Below, in pieces: positions 44,036-52,020 of a stretch of DNA of 64,000 nucleotides. Within the stretch, counting starts at the first letter, position 1; every line of letters starts with the position of its first letter. The stretch is from NCBI RefSeq assembly GCF_018603905.1, contig NZ_JAHFZZ010000001.1, positions 496,001 to 560,000 on the forward strand, read 5' to 3'. Below the pieces are notes generated by a model. It did no database searches, was not told the DNA's origin, and saw only the letters and a program-made list of their open reading frames with translations. A program made the translations under genes and the position numbers. This stretch comes from Nonomuraea sp. NEAU-A123. Lineage in GTDB: Bacteria > Actinomycetota > Actinomycetes > Streptosporangiales > Streptosporangiaceae.

Positions 44036-46696
44036 GTCCAGCCGGGCCAGCTCCACCCGGGAGGAGACGCCGAGCTTGGGAAAGGCCCGGTAGAGGTGGT
44101 AGCTGACGGTCTTGGGGCTGACGAAGAGCCTGGCGCCGATCTCCCGGTTCGTCAGGCCCGTCACGGCCAGCCGGACGATCTGCAGCTCCTGCGGCGACAG
44201 GTCGGCCAGTTTGTCGGAGGCGGCGGGCGCGGCGATGATCTCTCCGGCGGCGCGGAGCTCGGCGGCGGCCCGCTCGGCCCACGGGGCGGCGCCGAGCCGC
44301 TGGAACGTCTCCAGCGCGGCACGCAGCCGGGTGCGCGCCTCGCGCTTGCGCCGCTCGCGGCGGAGCCACTCGCCGTACGCCAGCTCGGTCCTTGCGCGCT
44401 CCATCGGCCGGCCGTGCGGCCGCGACGCGGCGGCGAAGAGCTCGTCGCCCGGTTCGATGAGCGCGCGGCAGCGGGCCAGCACCGCGTCGGCCCAGTCGAG
44501 CCGCGCGGCCGCCGCCCATTCCGCCAACCGGTCGAGCGGCTCCTTCGCCCGGTCCGGCAGGCCCGCCCGTACGGCCGCCTCGACCTGGTCGGGAGCGAAG
44601 TAGACGGCCTGGATCTGGTGGCGCACCGGCCCCGCGAGAGCGGACTCCAGCCGGTCCAGCGCCTGCATGTGGCGGCCGCGGCTCAGATCGAGCAGCGCCT
44701 GGCCCCACTCCGACCAGGCCACGCCGTTGGCGATGCCGGTCACGGCGAAATGCTCGGCACAGCGCCCGGCCAGCTCCGCGCACCGGGCGTCGTCGCCCTC
44801 GACGGCGGCGATCCAGGCCAGCATGCCCTCCAGGTAGCCGGTCCGGTGCGGCTGGCCGAAGTCCCTGGCGATCCTCAGCCCCTCCGCGGCATCGGCCTTG
44901 GCGTCGGCGAACCGGCCGAGATAGACCGCGGAGGCGGCCAGCGTCACGTGCGCGATCGGCAGCCAGCCGGTCATGCCGAGCGCGCCGCACTCCTCGACCA
45001 GCGCCGCCGAGATCTCCCGCTGCCACTCGAACTCGCCCACCAGCCCGGCCACGAACGCGCCGTTGACCCGCAGACCGTAGGAGCCGCGCTCGATACCGCG
45101 CGCGTCGAGCACCAGCGGGCGCATGCCGGGCAACGCTCTGGCCGGGCCGTGGTTGAGCGAGTCGGCGGCCGCCGCGACCGCGTCCACGGCGGTGTTCAGG
45201 CCGTCCTCCTCGCGCAGCGGCAGGCGGCGCAGCCGTACGGCGGCCTCCTCGACCCGCCGCGGGTCGCTGAGCTGCCAGGCGTTGCGCCCCGCGTCGACGA
45301 GCATGAGGCCGGCGGCGAGCGGGTCCAGCTCGGCGACCCGGTCCGCCCCGGAGAGCAGGATGTCGTGGGCGGTGTGGACGGAGCCGCGTTCGAAGGCGAC
45401 CCTGGCGCGGAGTCCGGCGAGCCTGGCGATGGAGCGCGGGTCTTCGACGAGGCGGGCGGCCCTTTCCGCGAGCGCCTGGGCCCGGTCGGGCAGCCCCGCG
45501 TCCGCGGCGGCCACGGCCGCCTCCGTCAGCCGTCTGGCCAGCGCCCCCGGGTCGGTGGTGAGTTCGGCGGCGCGTTCGAGTGCGGCCGCCGCCGCCGCGT
45601 GGCCGTGCCGGATCCGGGCCCGGTCCGCGGCGCGTTCCAGCGCGACGGCGACCTGCTCGTCGGGTCCCAGCGCGACCGCGGCCAGGTGCCAGGCCCGCCT
45701 GTCGTCCTGGTCGTCCAGTACGTCGGCCAGCGCCCGGTGTGCGACCAGCCGCTGGTCGAAGGCGGCCGAGTGGACGGCGGCGGCCCGCATGAGCGGGTGC
45801 ACGAAGGTGACGCCGCCACCGCTGGGCGAAAGGAAGCCCGCCCGTTCGGCCGTACCGAGTGACTCGGCGCCGAGCCCGAGCCGCTGGGCCGCGCGCAGCA
45901 CCGTGCCCAGGTCGCCGGTGTCCTCGACGGCGGCGAGCAGGATCATCAGCTGGGCTCCGGCCGGCAGCTCCGCGATGCGGGTCGCGTACGCCTCCTGGAT
46001 CCGGCGCGGCAGTGGCATCAGGGTGTACGGGTCGGCGGTGCGCGGCAGCTCGATCAGCGCGAGCGGGTTGCCGCGGCTCTCGGCCAGGATCCGGCTTCTG
46101 ACGCCCTCCGCCAGGTGCGGGTCACGTTCGGTCAGCAGCTCGGCCGCCGACTCGGCGTCGAGCGGGCCGAGCCGGCGCTCCGGCAGTCCTGGCGCGCTGA
46201 ACCCGTCACGTGCGGCGAAGAGCAGGGCGACGCCCTCGGCGTCGAGCCGCCTGGCCGCGAACAGCAGCGCGTCCGCGGAGGCCCGGTCCAGCCAGTGCGC
46301 GTCGTCCACCAGGCAGAGCAGCGGGCCGTCCTCGGCGATCTCGGACAGCAGGGACAGCGTCGCGAGCCCGATGAGGAAACGGTCCTCGCCCGCGGCCTCG
46401 CCCAGGCCGAGCGCGCCTTTCAGCGCGAGCGCCTGCCGCTCGGGCAGCGCCTCTGCGCGCGCCAGCTCCGGCCGCAGCAACTGGTGCAGCGCCGCGAACG
46501 GGAGCTCGGCCTCGGTCTCCACCCCGACGCTGCGGAGCACCCGCAGATCGGCGGCCCGCTCGGCGGTGCTGCGTAGCAGGGCGCTCTTGCCGATGCCCGG
46601 ATCGCCGTAGATCACAAGAGCGCCGCTGCGCCCCGCTCGCGCGCTCTCCAACAGGCCGTCGATGACCTCCTGGTCTCCGCCTCTGCCCTTAATCAC
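44021..46696 (-). CDS. LAL-type LuxR-family regulator (large ATP-binding)
   Basis: The 891-aa regulator has an AAA/STAND ATPase at the N-terminus (Walker A GDPGIGKSALL about 31-41; Walker B LLCLVDDAHWLD), a long helical middle region with TPR-like repeats, and a C-terminal LuxR HTH (LADLSPQELQIVRLAVTGLTNREIGARLFVSPKTVSYHL). The GTG at 46696 starts at GRGGDQEVIDGLL, the usual N-terminus; the frame extends into the neighbouring amidase gene but has no support. Its 3' end overlaps the convergent permease gene by 15 bases. Confidence 0.9.
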   Translation of the reverse strand: MIKGRGGDQEVIDGLLESARAGRSGALVIYGDPGIGKSALLRSTAERAADLRVLRSVGVETEAELPFAALHQLLRPELARAEALPERQALALKGALGLGEAAGEDRFLIGLATLSLLSEIAEDGPLLCLVDDAHWLDRASADALLFAARRLDAEGVALLFAARDGFSAPGLPERRLGPLDAESAAELLTERDPHLAEGVRSRILAESRGNPLALIELPRTADPYTLMPLPRRIQEAYATRIAELPAGAQLMILLAAVEDTGDLGTVLRAAQRLGLGAESLGTAERAGFLSPSGGGVTFVHPLMRAAAVHSAAFDQRLVAHRALADVLDDQDDRRAWHLAAVALGPDEQVAVALERAADRARIRHGHAAAAAALERAAELTTDPGALARRLTEAAVAAADAGLPDRAQALAERAARLVEDPRSIARLAGLRARVAFERGSVHTAHDILLSGADRVAELDPLAAGLMLVDAGRNAWQLSDPRRVEEAAVRLRRLPLREEDGLNTAVDAVAAAADSLNHGPARALPGMRPLVLDARGIERGSYGLRVNGAFVAGLVGEFEWQREISAALVEECGALGMTGWLPIAHVTLAASAVYLGRFADAKADAAEGLRIARDFGQPHRTGYLEGMLAWIAAVEGDDARCAELAGRCAEHFAVTGIANGVAWSEWGQALLDLSRGRHMQALDRLESALAGPVRHQIQAVYFAPDQVEAAVRAGLPDRAKEPLDRLAEWAAAARLDWADAVLARCRALIEPGDELFAAASRPHGRPMERARTELAYGEWLRRERRKREARTRLRAALETFQRLGAAPWAERAAAELRAAGEIIAAPAASDKLADLSPQELQIVRLAVTGLTNREIGARLFVSPKTVSYHLYRAFPKLGVSSRVELARLDLGAA

Positions 46697-46722
46697 CCGG
46701 AAAGAGTACGGGGTGAACCGGC

Positions 46723-47526
46723 TCAGCCGGTGAGGTACTTCGTGAGGCCCGCGGCCAGGGACGTGGCGATGCGTTCGCGGAAGGCGGGGTCCGACATCTT
46801 GGCGGCGTCGCCGTGGTTGCGCATGTTGCCGCACTCGACGAACACCGCCGGGCGGGTCGACAGGTTCAGTCCGCCCAGGTCGGTGCGGGTCTCCAACGCG
46901 TTCCTGCCCCTGTACGTGGAGTACGCGAGGCCGGTGCCGCTCCGGTAGGAGTTGCGGATGATGACCCCGAGCCGCCGGGACGGCTGGATGATCGCGTCGT
47001 TGTGCCCCTTCACCAGGCCGGGCAGGATCACGTGGAACCCGTGCCCGCTCGCGGTCGCGCCGTCGCCGTGGATGGACAGAACCGCGTCCGCCTTCGCCTT
47101 GTTCCCGATGGCGGCCCGCTCGGTGACGCACGGCCCGACGCCGGTGTCGTTGGGCCGGGTCAGCACCACCTTCGCCCCCATCTTCTCCAGCAGCCGCCTG
47201 AGCTTGCCGGCCACGTCCCAGGTGAACGCGTGCTCGGGGTAACCGGCGTCGGTCTCGGTCCCCGTCGTGTTGCACGGCTTCCGCTCCGTGATGATGTCGA
47301 CCTGCCGGTTGATCACTTCCGGGTGCGCCGCGTTGCCCCCGTTGTGGCCGGGATCGATCACCACCGTCTTCCCGGCCAGTGCGGGCGTCGGTGTGACCCG
47401 CTCGGTCGCCGGGACGACGAGCCCTGGGCTGGTGGGGTGCGGTGCGGACGGAGTCGCGCCGCCGCACGCGGTGGACAGCGTCACGAGTGCGGCGAGGATC
47501 ACCGATGCCGCTTCATCGGCGCGCAT
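46723..47526 (-). CDS. N-acetylmuramoyl-L-alanine amidase (Amidase_3) lipoprotein
   Basis: The 267-aa protein starts MRADEAASVILAALVTLSTAC (lipobox STAC). The zinc amidase_3 domain covers about 50-265: first His in TVVIDPGHNGGN, Glu in the HAFTWDVAG/TERAAIGNKAKAD region, His in DAVLSIHGDGATA, and the catalytic Glu in RPAVFVECGNMRN. It cleaves the amide between muramic acid and the stem peptide at the cell surface. It lies 26 bp upstream of the LAL regulator gene in the same direction. Confidence 0.92.
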   Translation of the reverse strand: MRADEAASVILAALVTLSTACGGATPSAPHPTSPGLVVPATERVTPTPALAGKTVVIDPGHNGGNAAHPEVINRQVDIITERKPCNTTGTETDAGYPEHAFTWDVAGKLRRLLEKMGAKVVLTRPNDTGVGPCVTERAAIGNKAKADAVLSIHGDGATASGHGFHVILPGLVKGHNDAIIQPSRRLGVIIRNSYRSGTGLAYSTYRGRNALETRTDLGGLNLSTRPAVFVECGNMRNHGDAAKMSDPAFRERIATSLAAGLTKYLTG

Positions 47527-47613
47527 GACTCGTACCGTACCGGCTGCCCGCGCGGCAGCCGGTCGGGAATCGGCCTGCTGACGTCCTTGATTGTGGAGAT
47601 CAACGCGCTGCGG

Positions 47614-47991
47614 TCACTCAAAGTCCAGTCGTCGGCGGAGCAGGCAGAACTCGTTGCCCTCGGGGTCGGCCAGCACGTGCCAGGACTCCTCACCCGTCTG
47701 CCCGACGTCGGCGAACCTGGCGCCGATGGCCAGCAATCGGTCGAGCTCGGCGGCCTGATCTCGATCAGTGGGGTTCACGTCGATGTGCAGCGGGAGTTGG
47801 CCGGCCCTCGGGGTGTCGGTCGGACTCAAGATGATGGTCGGTTGCAGCCCGCCGAACCCCTCCTTCGGACCGATCTCAACGCTGCCCTCTTCACGGTCGA
47901 GCACTATGTAGCCAAGCACCTCGCACCAGAACGCGGCGAGACGCTCCGGGTCGCGGCAGTCGAGCACGAGTTCACTGATGCGGCATGCCAT
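47614..47991 (-). CDS. VOC-superfamily (glyoxalase-like) protein
   Basis: The 125-aa protein has the two beta-alpha-beta-beta-beta modules of the vicinal-oxygen-chelate fold: ISELVLDCRDPERLAAFWCEVLGY and LPLHIDVNPTDRDQAAELDRLLAIGA, ending WHVLADPEGNEFCLL. This glyoxalase-like subgroup is usual in actinomycetes; the function is unassigned (dioxygenase, resistance or isomerase relatives). It is divergent from the MOSC-reductase fusion, 97 bp away. Confidence 0.88.
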   Translation of the reverse strand: MACRISELVLDCRDPERLAAFWCEVLGYIVLDREEGSVEIGPKEGFGGLQPTIILSPTDTPRAGQLPLHIDVNPTDRDQAAELDRLLAIGARFADVGQTGEESWHVLADPEGNEFCLLRRRLDFE

Positions 47992-48088
47992 GAGGTCGTT
48001 CGTACCCAGGCTTTCCGATGCTCATGTCGAGGGCTTGCTACGCTTTGTGGTGGTTTGTCCCTATGGCCTCTCGGAGTTCGTTCTGACG

Positions 48089-49861
48089 ATGAACGGCCGC
48101 GCCAAGCTGCTGGCGATCAACGTGGGCCTGCCACAGGACGTCTCCTGGCATGGCAGGACCGTACACACCGGTGTGTGGAAGCGGCCTGTCACCGGGCCCC
48201 GGATGGTACGCCGGCTCAACATCGACGGGGACGGCCAGGGAGACCTCGACGGGCACGGCGGTGAGCAGCGCGCGGTGCTCGTCTACCAGATCGACTCCTA
48301 CCGTTACTGGCAGGAGCAGTTCGGGCGCGACGACTTCACCTTCGGGCAGTTCGGGGAGAACTTCACCGTTGACGGCCTGCCCGACGACGAGGTGTGCGTC
48401 GGCGACCGCTACCGGATCGGCGAGGCGGTGTTCGAGGTCACCCAGCCGCGGGTCACCTGTTACCGGGTCGGCCTGCGGATGGGCGAGCCGCGACTGCCCG
48501 CCCTGCTGGTCTCCCACCGGCGTCCCGGCTTCTACCTCCGGGTCCTCACCGAGGGCCGGGTGGAGGCGGGGCAGGAGATCGTCAAGATCGCCTCCGGCCC
48601 GGAAGGCATGACCGTCGCCGAGATCGACGCCCTGCTGTACCTGCCCGGCCACTCCCGTGAGCGAGTGGCCCGTGCGCTGCGCGTCCCCGCTCTCAGCCCC
48701 GGCTGGCAGGCCTCCTTCCGGGCACTGCTCGACCAGCCCGACGGCGAACCGGCCGGCAACGCGGGGCTGACGCCTGCCTCGGCCGGCGGGCCGCCGCCTG
48801 CCTGGGAGGGGTTCCGGCCGCTGCGGGTCGCCCGTATCGACGCGGAGAGCAGGAGCGTGTTCTCCCTGACGCTGGCCGCCGTCGACGGTACGCCGCTGCC
48901 GTCGGCGCTGCCCGGCCAGTTCCTCACCGTACGGCTGCGCCCGGACGGCGGCGGCCCGCCGCTCATCCGCAGCTATTCGCTGTCCGGCCCCCCGGACGCC
49001 GACGCGTATCGCATCAGCGTCAAGCAGGAGCCGCACGGGGCCGCCAGCGCCTATCTCCGCGCTCACCTGCGCGTGGGCGACGTCCTCGACTTCGCGGCGC
49101 CGCGTGGCGCCTTCACCCTGGAAGCCGGCGACGCACCGGTCCTGCTGGTGTCCGCCGGCATCGGCGCCACCCCCGTCCTGGCCATGCTGCACGCGCTGGT
49201 CGCCGCGCGTTCCGCACGTGAGGTCTGGTGGCTGTACGGTACGCGCGACGGCACCGAGCACCCCTTCGCCCAGGAGAGCCGCGACCTGCTGGCCCGGCTC
49301 CCCAACGCGCACCGGCACATCTGCTACAGCCACCCGGCGCCCGGCGATCGCCAGGGCGTCGACTACCAGACCGCGGGCCGGCTCTCCCTCGGCCTGCTCA
49401 GCGGCGTCGGCGCCCCGCGAGCCGCCCAGGCCTACCTGTGCGGCCCTCCCGCGTTCATGGACGAGCTTCCCGCCGCCCTGGCCTCGTCCGATCTCGCCCC
49501 CGCCGGCGTACACACCGAAATCTTCGGTACGGGACCAGCCCTGAACCCCGGCATGACCAGCGTCCCCGCACGGCCGGTGCACCCGCCGGCGGGTCCGCCC
49601 GGCACGGGCCCGCGGATCTCGTTCGCGCGCAGCGGCCTGACCGTGGAGTGGGACCCGGCCTACGCGAGCCTGCTCGAACTCGCGGAGGCCTGCGACGTGC
49701 CCACCCGCTGGTCATGCCGTACGGGCGTCTGCCACAGCTGCGAGAGCGGCCTGCTGTCCGGAAGCGTCGACTACTCACCCGAACCGGTCGACGCGCCGGC
49801 CCAGGACAACGTCCTGATCTGCTGCTCCCAGCCCCGCGACGAGCTCGTCCTGGACCTGTGA
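48089..49861 (+). CDS. MOSC domain - ferredoxin-reductase - 2Fe-2S fusion protein
   Basis: This 590-aa fusion has three parts. Residues 1-220 are a MOSC domain (YiiM-like) with the molybdenum-ligand Cys124 in EVTQPRVTCYRVGLRMG plus its 3-alpha tail. Residues about 240-480 are a flavin/NAD reductase (IRSYSLSGPPDADAYRISVK, LLVSAGIGATPVLAML, AYLCGPPAFMDELPAAL). The C-terminal about 90 residues are a plant-type 2Fe-2S ferredoxin (SCRTGVCHSCESGLLSGSV and a last Cys in LICCSQP). NAD(P)H electrons are passed to the Moco site, which may reduce N-hydroxylated compounds. The ribosome site before ATG 48089 is weak. Confidence 0.9.
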   Translation: MNGRAKLLAINVGLPQDVSWHGRTVHTGVWKRPVTGPRMVRRLNIDGDGQGDLDGHGGEQRAVLVYQIDSYRYWQEQFGRDDFTFGQFGENFTVDGLPDDEVCVGDRYRIGEAVFEVTQPRVTCYRVGLRMGEPRLPALLVSHRRPGFYLRVLTEGRVEAGQEIVKIASGPEGMTVAEIDALLYLPGHSRERVARALRVPALSPGWQASFRALLDQPDGEPAGNAGLTPASAGGPPPAWEGFRPLRVARIDAESRSVFSLTLAAVDGTPLPSALPGQFLTVRLRPDGGGPPLIRSYSLSGPPDADAYRISVKQEPHGAASAYLRAHLRVGDVLDFAAPRGAFTLEAGDAPVLLVSAGIGATPVLAMLHALVAARSAREVWWLYGTRDGTEHPFAQESRDLLARLPNAHRHICYSHPAPGDRQGVDYQTAGRLSLGLLSGVGAPRAAQAYLCGPPAFMDELPAALASSDLAPAGVHTEIFGTGPALNPGMTSVPARPVHPPAGPPGTGPRISFARSGLTVEWDPAYASLLELAEACDVPTRWSCRTGVCHSCESGLLSGSVDYSPEPVDAPAQDNVLICCSQPRDELVLDL

Positions 49862-50941
49862 TCAACCGTGGTGGTCGATCGCCAGCTTGGCCCCGCCGAA
49901 GATGACGTGGCGCGGCATCGGCCGGGTCAGGAACTCGTGGGGGAAGCCGAGTTCGACGGCGCTGGCCTGGTCGAGGGCGGTCAGTTCGTCCTCGGTGAAG
50001 CGCACGTCCAGGGCGCCCAGGTTGTCCTCGAGCTGCGCCAGGGTTCTCGCCCCGATGATCGGCGCGGTGACCGCCGAGTTGAGCAGCGTCCAGGCGAGCG
50101 CGACCTGCGCGGGTGTCGTCCCCTTCTGTGAGGCGATGTCCTTCACCACGTCGGCGATGGCGAGCGCGCGTTCGGTCAAGGCGCCGTTGGCCGCCGCGAC
50201 GTTCTTGCGCGTCCCCTCGGGCGCGGCCGAGGCGCCCGCGTGGTCCAGGTCCGCGGCGGTGTACTTGCCGGTCAGTACGCCGCTGGCCAGCGGCGACCAG
50301 GGGATCACGCCGAGCCCCATTTCGCGTGCCATCGGGATGAGATCGCGCTCCACGGTCCGTTCGACCAGGCTGTACTCGATCTGCAGCGCGATCAGCGGGG
50401 CCCAGCCGCGTAGCTCGGCGATCGCCTGCATCCGCGAGACCTGCCACGCCGGCGTGTCGGAGATGCCGGCGTAGAGCACCTTGCCCGCGCGGACGAGGTC
50501 GTCCAGGGCGCGCAGCACCTCCTCGACCGGAGTGGTGCCGTCCCAGGCGTGCAGGTAGAGCAGGTCTATGTAGTCGGTGTTCAACCGGCGCAGGCTCGTC
50601 TCCACCGACTGGACCATGCTCTTGCGGTGGTTGCCGCCCGAGTTCGGGTCGCCGGGGCGGGTGGCCAGGGTGTATTTGGTGGCGAGCACCAGGCGCTCGC
50701 GGCGCCCGTGTGCGAACTCGCCGAGCAGCTGTTCGGCTGTGCCGTTGGTGTACTGGTTGGCCGTATCAAGGAAGTTGCCGCCTCGATCGACGTACGTGTC
50801 GAAGATCCGGCGTGCTTCGTCCTTGTCGGCGCCCCAGCCCCAATCCGACCCGAACGTCATGGTCCCCAACGCCAGCGGGGAGACCCGCAGGCCGGAGCGG
50901 CCGAGTAGCCGATAGACGTCGAGAGAGACAGATCCAGCCAC
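49862..50941 (-). CDS. aldo/keto reductase
   Basis: The 359-aa (beta/alpha)8 enzyme has the AKR catalytic residues: Asp in GNFLDTANQYTNG (Asp, Tyr), Lys in RLVLATKYTLAT and His in YIDLLYLHAWDGTTPVEEV. The NADPH-binding end region APIIGARTLAQLEDNLGAL is also present. The start is GTG 50941 with AGGAGG six bases upstream. It ends directly next to the stop of the MOSC fusion gene (convergent) and is divergent from an XRE-family regulator, which probably controls it. It may act on a small ketone or aldehyde. Confidence 0.92.
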   Translation of the reverse strand: MAGSVSLDVYRLLGRSGLRVSPLALGTMTFGSDWGWGADKDEARRIFDTYVDRGGNFLDTANQYTNGTAEQLLGEFAHGRRERLVLATKYTLATRPGDPNSGGNHRKSMVQSVETSLRRLNTDYIDLLYLHAWDGTTPVEEVLRALDDLVRAGKVLYAGISDTPAWQVSRMQAIAELRGWAPLIALQIEYSLVERTVERDLIPMAREMGLGVIPWSPLASGVLTGKYTAADLDHAGASAAPEGTRKNVAAANGALTERALAIADVVKDIASQKGTTPAQVALAWTLLNSAVTAPIIGARTLAQLEDNLGALDVRFTEDELTALDQASAVELGFPHEFLTRPMPRHVIFGGAKLAIDHHG

Positions 50942-51082
50942 GATGGCCTCCTGAGGTGTGATGTCATAGGCGGGCTCGGCCGCCGCCGCGTTCCGAGCCG
51001 CTCACTACAGGTTGTCGCGGTCCGAGATGAGCCAACCAGTGAAGGCCCATCCTGGGACTGCCGGTCCCAGGCAACTCGACGG

Positions 51083-51088
51083 TAAAAT
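51083..51088 (+). promoter_or_regulatory. probable -10 box of a leaderless promoter
   Basis: TAAAAT ends seven bases before the GTG codon at 51096. In a genome this G+C-rich it is a strong -10 candidate, and a start point six or seven bases later would put the transcript's 5' end at the start codon. No clear -35 hexamer was seen. Confidence 0.5.
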
Positions 51089-51095
51089 CGAGGTG

Positions 51096-51950
51096 GTGAG
51101 CAGCGAAGTGGACGTGACTCATGAGCTGGCGGCGTTCTTGCGGACCCGCCGCGAGCGGCTGACTCCGGAGGAGTTGGCGCTCCCGGCGAGGGGACGTACG
51201 CGCCGCACCCCGGGTCTTCGCCGGGAAGAGGTCGCGGAGCTGGCCGGAGTCAGCGTCGACTACGTGGTCCGGCTGGAGCAGGGGCGCGGCCTGCACCCTT
51301 CCCCAGAGGTGCTCGAGGCGCTCGCCCGGGCTCTGCGGCTGACCGACGACGAGCGGGCCTATCTGTTCGACCTGGCCCAGCAACGGCCCGTGACCCGGCC
51401 CCGTCCGGTCGATCAGGAGCCCGGTCTGCTGGCCCGGCTGGTTCACGACCTGTCACCGCTGCCGTGCATGCTGCTCAACCACCGTTTCGACATCCTGGCC
51501 TGGAACCACGAGATGGCCGGGCTGATGCTGGACTTCGACGCTCTGCCGGACGAGCAGCGCAACTCGCTCTGGCTCTGCTTCCTCCACCCGGACTTTCGCG
51601 ACTTCTTCCGCGACCGCGAGGAAGTGCTGCGCGAAGGCATCGCCGACCTGCGCGCGGCCTGGGCCGCGCACTCCAGCGACGCCGCCCTCGACGGCCTGGT
51701 CGCCGAGCTGACGGCGCGCAGCGAGGACTTCGTTCGCATGTGGGGGATGCGCGACGTCAAAGTGAACGGGCGGGGCCGCAAACGTCTGCGGCACCCCCGG
51801 GTGGGGCCGCTCACCATCGACTTCGAAGTGCTCAATCCGCTGCAGGACCCGGATCAGCGGCTCGTCATCTACCGCGCCGCTGACACCGCCTCGCAGGCCG
51901 CCCTGGATGCCATCGCCCGCGAAAGCGCCAACGTGAGCGTCGGCCTATGA
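51096..51950 (+). CDS. XRE-family regulator with MmyB-like ligand domain
   Basis: The 284-aa protein has an N-terminal HTH_31/XRE domain (about 7-85: LAAFLRTRRERLTPEELALP, TPGLRREEVAELAGVSVDYV, LEQGRGLHPSPEVLEALARAL) and the C-terminal MmyB-like PAS-type domain (about 105-280) with MLLNHRFDILAWNHEMAGL. This is a common actinomycete architecture, often next to a divergent oxidoreductase gene it regulates, as here with the aldo/keto reductase. The frame is open to 51012. GTG 51096 (or 51093) is chosen because of the -10 box and because homologues start just before the HTH. Confidence 0.9.
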   Translation: MSSEVDVTHELAAFLRTRRERLTPEELALPARGRTRRTPGLRREEVAELAGVSVDYVVRLEQGRGLHPSPEVLEALARALRLTDDERAYLFDLAQQRPVTRPRPVDQEPGLLARLVHDLSPLPCMLLNHRFDILAWNHEMAGLMLDFDALPDEQRNSLWLCFLHPDFRDFFRDREEVLREGIADLRAAWAAHSSDAALDGLVAELTARSEDFVRMWGMRDVKVNGRGRKRLRHPRVGPLTIDFEVLNPLQDPDQRLVIYRAADTASQAALDAIARESANVSVGL

Positions 51951-52020
51951 CCACCGCTCACGGTCTAGTCTCAGGGGCGACGGCGCAAGATCCACGCTGA
52001 CCTGACCGGGATGGTGGCGT

